Below, piece by piece: positions 32,286 through 41,551 of a stretch of DNA of 64,000 nucleotides; the stretch's first letter is position 1, and every line of letters starts with the position of its first letter. The position numbers and the translations under genes are program-made. Origin of the DNA: Lachnospiraceae bacterium UBA1759 (GTDB lineage Bacteria; Bacillota; Clostridia; Lachnospirales; Lachnospiraceae); NCBI GenBank assembly GCA_002315555.1, contig DCHF01000014.1, forward strand, positions 49,004-113,003, in the 5' to 3' direction. The notes beneath the pieces were generated by a model that saw only the letters and a program-made list of their open reading frames with translations, was not told the origin of the DNA and did no database searches.

Positions 32286-34169
32286 TTACTCTTTGACGAT
32301 CGCCTTGATGCGGCAGGAAGCCATGCAAAGACCGCACTTGATGCACTTTTCGGCATCGATCTCGCGTGACGGAAGCTTGTGTCCCGGAGCGACATAGTCG
32401 AGCTTGGTGATTGCATTGACCGGGCACTGTCTCTCGCAGAGACCGCATCCGATACACTTTTCTCTGTCGATCTTGTACTGCATTAACTTCTTGCAGACAT
32501 GAGCCGGGCACTTCTTGTCAACGATGTGAGCAATGTACTCGTCACGGAACTGAGTTAACGTAGAGATGATCGGGTTTGCAGCAGTCTGGCCAAGTGCGCA
32601 GAGGGAACCGGCCTTAACGGTATCTGCCAGCTGAGTCAGCTGATCCAGATCTTCCATGGTAGCACGGCCTTCCGTGATCTTTGTCAGATATTCAAGCATT
32701 CTCTTCGTACCGATACGGCAGGGTGAGCACTTACCGCAGGATTCGTCGCAGATGAATTCCATATAGAACTTCGCAACGTCGACCATGCAGTTGTCTTCAT
32801 CCATAACGATAGCACCGCCGGAACCCATCATAGAGCCCTTTGCTACCAGGTTATCGAAGTCGATTTCAGCATCCAGATCCTTCTGAGTTAAGCAGCCGCC
32901 GGACGGACCACCGGTCTGAATAGCCTTGAATTCCTTGTTGTTCGGGATACCGCCGCCGATATCATAAATCAGCTCGCGGAGAGTGGTACCCATCGGAACT
33001 TCTACAAGACCAACGTTGTTGACCTTGCCGCCGAGTGCGAATACCTTGGTACCCTTGGATCTTTCAGTACCGTACTGAGCGAAAGCTGCAGCGCCTTCAC
33101 GCATGATGTACGGAACACAAGCCAGAGTCTCAACGTTGTTTACGATGGACGGGCAATCCCACAGACCCTTGACAGCCGGGAACGGCGGACGCGGACGGGG
33201 CATACCACGCTGACCCTGAATAGAATTCAGAAGTGCAGTCTCTTCACCACAAACGAATGCACCTGCACCCAGACGGATGTGTGCACGGAATGAGAAGCCT
33301 GTACCGAGAATGTTATCGCCCAGAAGGCCGAGTTCTTCAGCCTGCTTGATAGCGATCTTTAAACGGTTAACTGCGATCGGGTATTCAGCACGAACGTAGA
33401 AGTAACCGTTCTGAGCGCCGATGGCATAACCTGCGATGACCATACCTTCGATAACCGCAAGCGGATTACCTTCCAGAATGGAACGATCCATGAATGCACC
33501 CGGGTCACCTTCGTCACCGTTACATACAACATACTTTTCGCCTTCCGGCTGAGCATATGCGAACTGCCACTTACGGCCGGTCGGGAAACCGCCGCCGCCG
33601 CGTCCGCGAAGACCGGATTCCAGGATCTCTTTAATAACATCCGCGCGATCCATCTGAAGAGCACGAGCGAGACCTGCGTAAGCGCCGGCACCGAGTGCTT
33701 CGTTGATGTCTTCCGGATTAATGGAACCACAGCCGTGCAGTGCGATACGAACCTGCTTCTTGTAGAATTCGATATCGTTCTGCTTTGCGATCTTTTCTTT
33801 CGTCTTCGGATCTACGTAGAGCAGTCTTTCAACAACTTCTCCGCCAAGAAGATCCTTCTCAACGATTTCCTGTACGTCTTCGATCTTTACCATACGATAC
33901 AGAGTATCTTCCGGGAAGATCTTAACGAACGGACCCTGAGAACAGAAACCGAAGCAGCCGACCTGATTAACGGTGACCTTGTCTTCCAGTCCCTTTTCCA
34001 TGATCATCTTCTCAAACTCGGCACGGATCTCCGCAGAGTTGGAAGAAAGACAGCCGGTACCGCCGCAAAGAACGATGGCACGCTTGCCTTCGGCACCTTC
34101 GAACTTGCCGTTTAAGCAAGCGGAGCAGGTTGCCTGTTTAGCAGCTAATTCTTCGAAATTCTTGATCAT
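32286..34169 (-). CDS. NADH-linked hydrogenase subunit, NuoF-like (HydB/HndC type)
   Basis: A 627-residue flavoprotein subunit. Residues 1-115 are a thioredoxin-like [2Fe-2S] domain (CGGTGCLSS, NQVGCFGFC); the NuoF-like FMN/NADH domain follows (GRGGGGFPTGRKW, VCNGDEGDPGAFMDR, ETALLNSIQG); a [4Fe-4S] site ESCGKCSPCRIGTKR; and a C-terminal two-cluster ferredoxin domain (CIGCGLCERQCP, CIKCGLCMASC). It oxidises NADH and passes electrons to HydA. Its start overlaps the NuoE-like gene by 4 bp. Confidence 0.97.
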   Translation of the reverse strand: MIKNFEELAAKQATCSACLNGKFEGAEGKRAIVLCGGTGCLSSNSAEIRAEFEKMIMEKGLEDKVTVNQVGCFGFCSQGPFVKIFPEDTLYRMVKIEDVQEIVEKDLLGGEVVERLLYVDPKTKEKIAKQNDIEFYKKQVRIALHGCGSINPEDINEALGAGAYAGLARALQMDRADVIKEILESGLRGRGGGGFPTGRKWQFAYAQPEGEKYVVCNGDEGDPGAFMDRSILEGNPLAVIEGMVIAGYAIGAQNGYFYVRAEYPIAVNRLKIAIKQAEELGLLGDNILGTGFSFRAHIRLGAGAFVCGEETALLNSIQGQRGMPRPRPPFPAVKGLWDCPSIVNNVETLACVPYIMREGAAAFAQYGTERSKGTKVFALGGKVNNVGLVEVPMGTTLRELIYDIGGGIPNNKEFKAIQTGGPSGGCLTQKDLDAEIDFDNLVAKGSMMGSGGAIVMDEDNCMVDVAKFYMEFICDESCGKCSPCRIGTKRMLEYLTKITEGRATMEDLDQLTQLADTVKAGSLCALGQTAANPIISTLTQFRDEYIAHIVDKKCPAHVCKKLMQYKIDREKCIGCGLCERQCPVNAITKLDYVAPGHKLPSREIDAEKCIKCGLCMASCRIKAIVKE

Positions 34170-34651
34170 GCGTTTTCACCTCCGCGAAGTTCGTCAATGA
34201 TACCCTGAACTGCACTTACTTCTACCTTCGGATATACCTTGCCATTGATGGAAACAGCCGGGGCAATACCACACGCGCCGATGCAGCGAAGTGCATCGAT
34301 CGTGAACAGACCGTCCGCGGTCGTCTGGCCGGGCTGGATACCGAGAATGTCAGAGAACTTATCGATGACCTGCTGAGCACCCTTGACGTAGCAAGCGGTA
34401 CCGAGGCAGCAGCCGATGATGTATTTTCCCTTCGGAGCAAGTGAGAAGAAGGAGTAGAAAGTAACAACGCCGTAGATTTCGGCAACGCTCTTACCGGTCT
34501 TTTGGGAAACCAGTTCCTGTACTTCAAGCGGAATGTAGCCATATTCTTTCTGAATATCGCTGAGGATCATCATCAAAGGTGTTCTTTCATCTTTGTATCT
34601 GTCACAGATTTCGATGATCTGGGCTTCAGCCGCTTCACTTAAATGAGCCAT
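34166..34651 (-). CDS. NADH-linked hydrogenase subunit, NuoE-like (HydC/HndA type)
   Basis: A 161-residue thioredoxin-like [2Fe-2S] protein. The helical N-terminal part is followed by VAEIYGVVTFYSFFSLAPKGKYIIGCCLGTACYVKGA and LRCIGACGIAPAVSINGK, holding the four cluster cysteines. The start at 34651 (MAHLSE) has AAGGAGG; the frame extends to 34723 without another good ribosome binding site, and the promoter lies inside that extension. First gene of the hydCBA operon. Confidence 0.96.
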   Translation of the reverse strand: MAHLSEAAEAQIIEICDRYKDERTPLMMILSDIQKEYGYIPLEVQELVSQKTGKSVAEIYGVVTFYSFFSLAPKGKYIIGCCLGTACYVKGAQQVIDKFSDILGIQPGQTTADGLFTIDALRCIGACGIAPAVSINGKVYPKVEVSAVQGIIDELRGGENA

Positions 34652-34677
34652 GAAGATTCCTCCTTGTTTTGTTAGAA

Positions 34678-34692
34678 GGGCATAGTATGCCC
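34678..34692. promoter_or_regulatory. dyad in the hyd leader
   Basis: GGGCATAGTATGCCC, a 7+7 bp inverted repeat around one base, lies 20 bp downstream of the -10 and 26 bp before the start codon. It could be an operator or a short leader hairpin. Confidence 0.4.
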
Positions 34693-34712
34693 GTCCATAA
34701 TACGCTTGATAT

Positions 34713-34742
34713 ATTATAGACAATATGGCAAACCACTGTCAA
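34713..34742 (-). promoter_or_regulatory. strong sigma-A promoter of the hyd operon
   Basis: Minus strand consensus TTGACA (34742-34737), 18-bp spacer, consensus TATAAT (34718-34713). A half-match to a Rex-type site (TTGTTAATTAAT, near 34764) lies upstream but lacks the second half. Confidence 0.82.
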
Positions 34743-34794
34743 TTATCAATAATGATATAGCTTTGTTAATTAATCCTTATTTTTTCAGTGTTTT

Positions 34795-36309
34795 TTACAA
34801 TCCATTAACCTCGTATCCGGTGCCTTTGCCATTGTTAAACCAATATGCCGGACCGGTCTTCTGCCGGAAAATAGTACGCATCAAATTGGGTTCGGCTTCA
34901 AGAAGAGCTTCCAGCTCCTCGCGTTTTTCACGGTAGGTATCATTATAATACAGATTCGTATACTCAAACGGATCCTTCTCAAGATCATACATCTCATGAT
35001 AGATCCTTGTATCATCGGTCAGTTCGAACCCCACGCCGTTCACGGAAAGCTTCCATTGGCCCTTGATCACGGACACGCGGCCCTCCGTGGAGGAGAAGAT
35101 CACGTCGCGGCCGCCCTTGCCGACCACCTCATCGATCTTCTCTCCGTCGATGTTTCCGGGGATCTCTGCACCGGCCATATCGAGGAGCGTCGGGAATACT
35201 TCCGTACTGCAGACGCGCTCGGAAATGCGCTTCTCTTCGCTCTGACCCGGATGATGGATCAGAAGCGGCACGCGAAGAACATCGTTGTACAGGCAGGAGT
35301 TCTTGCCCCAGAGACTGTGATTGCCCATCATGTCGCCGTGGTCCGCCGTGAAGACGATGTAGAGGTCTTTGCCCCAGATCGCGGTTGCCTTCTCAATGAT
35401 CTCGCCGATGTAATCATCGATCTGCACCAGATTTGCGTAATACTTTCTGCGCCATTTGCGCCAGTATTCCTCATCGTAATTCATAGAAGCGTTATTCACC
35501 GCGCTGCTTGCACCTTCCGTCGCGGGCCCGGTACCGAAGTAGCCCATGCGGTTGTGCTTCGTTTCATCATCCCACTCGCCGTCGCGATACTCACGCGGGA
35601 TGTCGCGGTCCATATCGACGCGCGCTTCGTATTCGGAGGGAACGTCCATCGGATAATGGGGGCCCGAGAAGCTGACCCACATGAAATGCGGCTGATCCGC
35701 ACTGCAGGTATCCAGGTATTCAAGCGCCTTGCGGCCGGTCCAGGAATCCGGATGCGTTTCCTTGGGAAGCGGATAATCCGGAAGCTCGCCCGCGCGCTTG
35801 TTCGTCACGAATACATCGCGGTACGGTGCCAGGATCCCCTGCTTCTCCATCTCGATGGAGCAGTCGTCATAATACCACATGGTAATGTTCTTATCGTCCT
35901 GCAGGTCCAGGTGGTCCATACCGAGGGACTGATAATAGAGGCGGAAATGCTCATATTCCTGTGTGAGATACGGGCGGACCGCCGGATACGGACACGGAAC
36001 AAAGTGGCATTTGCCGTGCATGGAGGAGGTGTAGCCCTCCTTCTTGATCTCCGTGAACAGGTTCGGCAGCTGAAGAGGCAGGGATGCGCCGAAGTTGTTG
36101 CTGACGCAGCCATTTCGATGCGGCATCAGACCGGTCATCCAGGTACAGCGCGCCGGCAGGCAGACCGGACTTGCGGTGTATGCGTTTTCGTAAACATCGG
36201 AGCAGGACATCAGGCCGCGGAGGGCCGGAAGCTCATACGGCATATCATTCCGGTATAACGTATCCAGATGCTGTTCGTCGGTGGTGATGAATAAAATGGA
36301 CGGTTTCAT
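34795..36309 (-). CDS. sulfatase (formylglycine-dependent, Cys type)
   Basis: A 504-residue arylsulfatase-family enzyme. The signature SPVCLPARCTWMTG holds the Cys that becomes formylglycine; ITTDEQ gives early metal ligands (with Glu in place of the usual second Asp-rich pair); FTADHGDMMGNHSLWGKN carries late metal ligands. No signal peptide, so it is probably cytosolic and acts on imported sugar sulfates. As a Cys-type sulfatase in an anaerobe it should need a radical-SAM maturase (anSME), which is not in this window. AGGGAGG precedes the start. Third gene of the AraC-headed minus operon. Confidence 0.92.
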   Translation of the reverse strand: MKPSILFITTDEQHLDTLYRNDMPYELPALRGLMSCSDVYENAYTASPVCLPARCTWMTGLMPHRNGCVSNNFGASLPLQLPNLFTEIKKEGYTSSMHGKCHFVPCPYPAVRPYLTQEYEHFRLYYQSLGMDHLDLQDDKNITMWYYDDCSIEMEKQGILAPYRDVFVTNKRAGELPDYPLPKETHPDSWTGRKALEYLDTCSADQPHFMWVSFSGPHYPMDVPSEYEARVDMDRDIPREYRDGEWDDETKHNRMGYFGTGPATEGASSAVNNASMNYDEEYWRKWRRKYYANLVQIDDYIGEIIEKATAIWGKDLYIVFTADHGDMMGNHSLWGKNSCLYNDVLRVPLLIHHPGQSEEKRISERVCSTEVFPTLLDMAGAEIPGNIDGEKIDEVVGKGGRDVIFSSTEGRVSVIKGQWKLSVNGVGFELTDDTRIYHEMYDLEKDPFEYTNLYYNDTYREKREELEALLEAEPNLMRTIFRQKTGPAYWFNNGKGTGYEVNGL

Positions 36310-36321
36310 ACGGTTCCTCCC

Positions 36322-37290
36322 TTATTTTACGGATGCCTTGATCCGGTCATACAGTTTTGCGGTCCTGAGTGTCAGTTCGTGCGGTACCACCGGGCTCTCT
36401 GCCGCGCCGCGCCGCACGCAGTCGATGGTCTCCCGGATCTCAAATACAAAGCCGTTCGGCACATCGGCACAGAAATGCTCGATCTCCTCTCCCGCCGCAT
36501 TGTAAAGATATGCGTCATTTCCCCAGTGCGGATGCGGGATCACGATCTTTCCCGCGCTTCCTTCGATCAGAAGATCCTCCTGCAGTTCACGGATCATGCT
36601 GTTCTCCTGCGTGCAGGGGATGGTTCCGTACTTCAGCTTGAGCGTAACATCCAGGTCTACGCCGCCTTCATCGAACCGCGCCTCGATTTCCTCGATCTCT
36701 GTCTCTTTTCCAAAGAAATAATCGGCAATATCATAGGAATAACAGGTCAGGTCGTACATACAGCCGCCGGAAAGCGCCGGATCAAAATTGCGTACCGCTT
36801 TGGTACGGTCAAAGACACCGCCCACGTTGGACAGGACCCGCTGCACTTCGCCGACCGCCCCGCTTACAAGCCAGCCCTTCGCCATCTTCAGTGTGGGCAG
36901 GAATCGCGTCCACAGCGCCTCCATGACGAAGGTGCCTTGCGCCTCCGCGATCTCAAGAACCGTTTTGGCCTCTTCCTCGCTCCTGTATGCAGCCTTTTCG
37001 CAAAGCACCGGCACGCCGTGCTTCAGGCAAAGCATCGAATTTTCATAATGGAAATTCGGTGTTGTTGCGATGTACACGGCATCCGGCTTCACTTCCGTGA
37101 TCATTGTTTCATAGTTGTCATAGTATTTCCCGATTCCGTTCCGCTCCGCGAAAGTCTTCGCGCGCTCCGCGGATTTACTGCCCACAGCAGCCACCTCCGC
37201 TCCGTCGATGAGCTTTACCGCATCCGCAAAATGATTGGCGATGCCGCCGGCGCCGAAGATGGCAAACCGGAATGTCTTTTCCTCTGTCAT
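36322..37290 (-). CDS. Gfo/Idh/MocA family oxidoreductase
   Basis: A 322-residue NAD(P)-dependent sugar or inositol oxidoreductase-like protein. Rossmann motif AIFGAGGIANHFADA (residues 9-23), then the EKAAYRS segment that matches the EKP motif but with Ala in place of Pro, and a C-terminal beta-sheet domain with GGCMYDLTCYSYD. AAGGAGG precedes the start. It lies 12 bp from the sulfatase gene and 10 bp from the AraC gene, so it belongs to the carbohydrate operon. Substrate unknown. Confidence 0.92.
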   Translation of the reverse strand: MTEEKTFRFAIFGAGGIANHFADAVKLIDGAEVAAVGSKSAERAKTFAERNGIGKYYDNYETMITEVKPDAVYIATTPNFHYENSMLCLKHGVPVLCEKAAYRSEEEAKTVLEIAEAQGTFVMEALWTRFLPTLKMAKGWLVSGAVGEVQRVLSNVGGVFDRTKAVRNFDPALSGGCMYDLTCYSYDIADYFFGKETEIEEIEARFDEGGVDLDVTLKLKYGTIPCTQENSMIRELQEDLLIEGSAGKIVIPHPHWGNDAYLYNAAGEEIEHFCADVPNGFVFEIRETIDCVRRGAAESPVVPHELTLRTAKLYDRIKASVK

Positions 37291-37300
37291 GCTGTCCTCC

Positions 37301-38143
37301 TTAGAATTGCAGGTTCCGGAATTTCAGCGGCGTCACGTCCGTCCGTTTCCGAAAAAAACTGATAAAATTAGCATCGCTGTTAAATCCGCAGCGGTATGCG
37401 ACCTCCGATACGGGAAGTGCGGTCATACGCAGAAGATCCTTGGCTTTTTCCAGCCGCATGTTGAGCAGCCAGTCGTACGGGGCGATGCCCGTCACCTCCC
37501 GGAAGATCTTTGTAAAGTGCGACGGACTCAGGTTCGCGACCTCCGCGATCTCCTGCACGGACATCGGCCGGTCCAGGTTGTCGATCATATACCGCTCCGC
37601 TTTCTCGATCTGCTTCCGCCTTCCGCCCGCGTCCTCGCTCCGCTCCGGAGAAGAGACCGCGCACATGATTCCGTAAATTTCAGCGGATATCGATGTTTCG
37701 TTCTTTTTCAGCGTCTCCTCCTCTTCCTTCACAAGCGCAAGGATCCGCCTCAGGCGCTCCGGCACCTCATCCGGACAGGACACGCGGCTTCCCTTTTCGC
37801 GAAGGACCTCTCTGAGCCACTCCCGGGCGCCGTTTCCGTTGAAATGCACCCACTGCGTCCGCGCATAGGATTCCGTGTAATATTCATGCGGCTCCGCGCA
37901 GTCGATCAGAAGAAGGTCGCCCGAAAAAGCTTTGATTTCCTCGGAAAGTTTCAACGTCAGTTCTCCCTCCGACACATAAAGCAGAAGGATGCTGTCATAA
38001 TTCGAGCGCTTCAGGTGATACTCCTTTTCGCAGAAGAATTCGCCGATCGTCTGCGGATAATAAAGCACCTTCTTCCCAAAGGGAGAAGGCGTATAAAAAT
38101 AGATTTGTGACCGTTCCGTCACACCGCGTTCCGTAGATCTCAT
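37301..38143 (-). CDS. AraC family transcriptional regulator
   Basis: A 280-residue regulator. Residues 1-150 form a cupin-like sensor domain (ILLLYVSEGELTLKLSEE, LLLIDCAEPHEYY); residues about 175-275 hold the two helix-turn-helix motifs (MSVQEIAEVANLSPSHFTKIFREVTG and VSEVAYRCGFNSDANFISFFRKRTDVTPLKFR). It heads the minus operon (oxidoreductase, sulfatase) and is divergent from the DUF5107-TPR/GH2 operon; it probably controls both through the shared 107-bp intergenic region in response to a sugar ligand. Confidence 0.92.
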   Translation of the reverse strand: MRSTERGVTERSQIYFYTPSPFGKKVLYYPQTIGEFFCEKEYHLKRSNYDSILLLYVSEGELTLKLSEEIKAFSGDLLLIDCAEPHEYYTESYARTQWVHFNGNGAREWLREVLREKGSRVSCPDEVPERLRRILALVKEEEETLKKNETSISAEIYGIMCAVSSPERSEDAGGRRKQIEKAERYMIDNLDRPMSVQEIAEVANLSPSHFTKIFREVTGIAPYDWLLNMRLEKAKDLLRMTALPVSEVAYRCGFNSDANFISFFRKRTDVTPLKFRNLQF

Positions 38144-38152
38144 AAAACCGTA

Positions 38153-38197
38153 AGCGGATTCCTAAATTTTTCGATAAAATATCGCAATAAATCCGCT
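38153..38197. promoter_or_regulatory. nested inverted repeats in the AraC divergent region
   Basis: Outer arms AGCGGATT (38153-38160) and AATCCGCT (38190-38197), inner arms CGATA (38172-38176) and TATCG (38180-38184), both perfect and roughly concentric. Position between the two divergent starts suits an AraC-family operator. Confidence 0.5.
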
Positions 38198-38250
38198 GAT
38201 TTTCATATTACAATGAAAACAAATCTAATGCAAGGCAGGATATTATTCAA

Positions 38251-41200
38251 ATGAGTATGAAAGTATCTGTATGGGAAGAGAATATCGTCATTCCCACTTA
38301 TGAACCGTCAGCGCCGGACCGTAATCCGCTCTTTCTCGAGAAGCGTGTCTATCAGGGAAGCAGCGGCAAGATCTACCCGCATCCGATGACCGACAAGGTC
38401 AGTGATGTGAAAACAGACCACACCTATCACGCGGTATGGCTGGAAAACGACTATCTGAAGGTCATGATCCTGCCGGAGCTGGGCGGACGTGTCCAGCGGG
38501 CGTATGATAAAACACGTAATTACGATTTTGTTTACTATAACCACGTCATCAAGCCGGCACTCGTGGGCCTGGCGGGGCCGTGGATCTCCGGCGGCATCGA
38601 GTTCAACTGGCCGCAGCACCATCGTCCGTCCACGTATGACCCGGTGAACTTCACCTGCCGTGAAAATGCAGACGGAAGCGCGACGGTCATCTGCTCGGAG
38701 ATCGAGAACATGTTCCACACCAAGAGCGAGACCGAATTCACGCTCTACCCGGACAAGGCGTACCTGGAACTGAAAAACCACCTCTACAACCGCACAGAAA
38801 CAGACCAGACCTTCCTCTGGTGGGCAAATCCGGCCGTTGCGGTCAATGAACACTACTCCAGCATCTTCCCGCCGGATGTTACGGCGGTCATGGACCACGG
38901 AAAGCGCGACGTTTCCACGTTCCCGATCGCAACCGGCGTCTATTACAAGGTCGATTACTCCGCCGGCGTAGATATCTCCAAGTATGTCAACCTTCCGGTA
39001 CCCACCTCCTACATGGCCGCAAAGTCCGATTTTGACTTTGTGGGCGGCTTTGATTACGGCGTTCAGGCCGGCATTCTGCACGTGGCGGACCATCACGTCT
39101 CCCCGGGCAAAAAGCAGTGGACCTGGGGCTGCGGCGACTTCGGCAAGGCCTGGGACCGCAACCTGACCGATGAGGACGGCCCGTACTTTGAGCTTATGAC
39201 CGGATGCTTCACGGACAATCAGCCGGACTTCGGCTACATCGGCCCGATGGAGACCCGCGATTTCACCCAGTATTTCATGCCGTACCACGACCTTGGTCAG
39301 GTCCACAATGCAAACAAGGATCTTTCGCTGCATCTGGACGTCACGGACGATATCACCGCGACCTTCTACTGTTCCGGCACTCTCGGCCTTTGCGACGTCC
39401 GCATCGAAGGACGCAGCACGGAGGAATACAGCCCTGATGAATGCGGCGCGACCGCAGCGATCTCCTATACCGCCTCTGTCGATCTTCAGTGCGCAGAGAC
39501 CGTCACCGTTTCCGTAAAAAATCCGGGCCTTCGTTTCGACGAACTCAAGGTCACGGTCCTGAAAAACGGCCGCCCGGTGCTTGTCTTTGACGGCAACGTC
39601 AAAAAGCAGGATATCCCGGACGCTGCCAGGCCGGCGCCGCTTCCCGGGGAATGTGCGACCACCGAGGACCTGTACTTATACGGCACACATATCGAACAGT
39701 ACCGTCATGCTACCCGTCGTGCCGAGGATTACTACCTGGAGGGCCTGAAGCGCGACGCGACCGACGTCCGTCTCAACCACGCTTACGGCATGCTGCTCTT
39801 AAAGAAGGGCCGTATTGAAGAAAGCGAGCCCTATTTCCGCGCCGCGCTGACCAAGATCACGCGTTCCAACCCGAATCCGTCCACCGGTGTCTACTCCTAC
39901 GGACTGGGTCTCTGCCTGTTTGATCAGCATCGCGACGAGGAAGCGTTTGACGTCTTCTACAAGGCAACCTGGAACTCCGACACCGCCGCTTCCGCCTTCT
40001 ATTTCATGGCCCTGATCCGCTCCCGCGGCGGCGCATATGAAGAAGCGCTTGAATACGTGAATCGTTCTCTCCGCTACAATGCGGCCAACCATAACGCGCA
40101 GGACCTTAAGATCCTGCTGTTTCAGGCACTGGCAAAGAACGCGTACAGTACTCAGGCCGCCGGATCCTATGAAAAGGCCGCTTGTGATGCGCTCTCCGAT
40201 GCCCTCCGCCTGGATCCCATGAATCTGATGGCGCAGTACCTGGGCGGTACGGACATCAAGCCGTATGTGATCAACGCCAACATGATGATCGACCTCAGTC
40301 TGGAGCTGACCCGCGCCGGCTTCTTCAAGGAAGCCCTGGAATTCCTGGCACTTTCTGCGGACGCTTTCCCGATGACCGACTACTACCGCGCATACAACGC
40401 TGCTCAGGCCGGACTCGAATACAGCGCATTCCTTAACACTGCCGCTTCCGATGACCCCTACTGCTGCTTCCCGAACCGTCTCACCGACATCGAAGTGCTG
40501 CAGTTTGCCATCGACAATAATCCGGCCGATGCCCGCGCCCCGTACTACCTGGGTTGCCTGCTGTACGACCGCGAGCGTCACGCCGATGCCATCGCCGCCC
40601 TGCAGACCTCCGTGGCCCGCGGTGCCGATTTCGCAACTCCTTACCGCACGTTATCACTTTTGTATTATAATGTCCTTGGCGAAGCGGACCGCGCACTGGC
40701 GATCCTCGAACAGGCCTACGCCATGGACGAGACCGACGCCCGCGTCCTGTACGAGCTTGATCTTCTGAAAAAGCGCATGGGCATCGCCCCGGAAGTGCGC
40801 AAAGCCTTCCTGGACAGCCGCCTCGCACTGGTCCACTCCCGTGACGACCTGCTTCTGGAGCACATCACACTTCAGAATCTTCTGGGCAAACATGAAAAGG
40901 CACTTGAACTGATCGCCGGCCACCGCTTCCACCCGTGGGAAGGTGGCGAAGGCAAGGTTCCGGAGCAGTACCTCCTGGCCAATGTCGCACTCGGCCTGAA
41001 GAATGCCGACGAAGCCCGCTACCGCGCCACCTACACCTACCCGGAGAATCTGGGCGAAGGCAAACTGCACGGTGCACAGGAAAATCGCCAGAATTATTAC
41101 CTTGGCTGCCTTCTGGAGGCCGCCGGCCGCAAAGAAGAAGCACAGGAGCTGTTCCTCAAGGCTTCCAGCGGTATTTCGGTCCCCGCATCGGCCATGTATT

Positions 41201-41550
41201 ACAACGACCAGCCGCCGGAAACCATCTTCTACCAGGGTCTTGCCTGGAAGAAGCTCGGAAACGCCGCTGAGGCCAACCACCGTTTCGATCTTCTGATCGA
41301 ATACGGCGACGCGCACATGAACGACCACGTCGCGATCGACTACTTTGCGGTCTCCCTGCCGGATCTTCTGGTCTTTGACGAGGACCTGGACGTCAAGAAC
41401 CGTCTGCACTGCCTGTTCATGAAGGCCCTGGGCCTCTATGGCAAGGGTGAAAAAGCGGAAAGCCTCAAACTGTTTACGGAAGCGCTTTCCGTGAACTGCA
41501 ACACGTTCCAGATCGCAACCCATTACGCACTGCTTTTTAAGGAGGACTGA
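38251..41550 (+). CDS. DUF5107 domain and tetratricopeptide repeat protein
   Basis: A 1099-residue protein with no signal peptide. Residues about 35-350 are the DUF5107 region, a galactose-mutarotase-like beta-sandwich (LKVMILPELGGRVQRAYDKTRNYDFVYYN, GPWISGGIEFNWPQHHRPSTYDPVNF). Residues about 480-1090 are alpha-helical TPR-like repeats (for example ATDVRLNHAYGMLLLKKGRIEESEPYFRAAL). Such proteins sit in glycan-use loci and may bind or modify sugars, but no reaction is established that I know. Start at 38251 with a weak AAGGCAGG; the second Met two codons later is possible. Stop is 1 bp before the GH2 start. Confidence 0.88.
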   Translation: MSMKVSVWEENIVIPTYEPSAPDRNPLFLEKRVYQGSSGKIYPHPMTDKVSDVKTDHTYHAVWLENDYLKVMILPELGGRVQRAYDKTRNYDFVYYNHVIKPALVGLAGPWISGGIEFNWPQHHRPSTYDPVNFTCRENADGSATVICSEIENMFHTKSETEFTLYPDKAYLELKNHLYNRTETDQTFLWWANPAVAVNEHYSSIFPPDVTAVMDHGKRDVSTFPIATGVYYKVDYSAGVDISKYVNLPVPTSYMAAKSDFDFVGGFDYGVQAGILHVADHHVSPGKKQWTWGCGDFGKAWDRNLTDEDGPYFELMTGCFTDNQPDFGYIGPMETRDFTQYFMPYHDLGQVHNANKDLSLHLDVTDDITATFYCSGTLGLCDVRIEGRSTEEYSPDECGATAAISYTASVDLQCAETVTVSVKNPGLRFDELKVTVLKNGRPVLVFDGNVKKQDIPDAARPAPLPGECATTEDLYLYGTHIEQYRHATRRAEDYYLEGLKRDATDVRLNHAYGMLLLKKGRIEESEPYFRAALTKITRSNPNPSTGVYSYGLGLCLFDQHRDEEAFDVFYKATWNSDTAASAFYFMALIRSRGGAYEEALEYVNRSLRYNAANHNAQDLKILLFQALAKNAYSTQAAGSYEKAACDALSDALRLDPMNLMAQYLGGTDIKPYVINANMMIDLSLELTRAGFFKEALEFLALSADAFPMTDYYRAYNAAQAGLEYSAFLNTAASDDPYCCFPNRLTDIEVLQFAIDNNPADARAPYYLGCLLYDRERHADAIAALQTSVARGADFATPYRTLSLLYYNVLGEADRALAILEQAYAMDETDARVLYELDLLKKRMGIAPEVRKAFLDSRLALVHSRDDLLLEHITLQNLLGKHEKALELIAGHRFHPWEGGEGKVPEQYLLANVALGLKNADEARYRATYTYPENLGEGKLHGAQENRQNYYLGCLLEAAGRKEEAQELFLKASSGISVPASAMYYNDQPPETIFYQGLAWKKLGNAAEANHRFDLLIEYGDAHMNDHVAIDYFAVSLPDLLVFDEDLDVKNRLHCLFMKALGLYGKGEKAESLKLFTEALSVNCNTFQIATHYALLFKED

Positions 41551-41551
41551 T

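Noticed and set aside
34996..36258. A 420-codon plus-strand frame opposite the sulfatase
   Set aside because: Antisense shadow of a gene with full sulfatase motifs.
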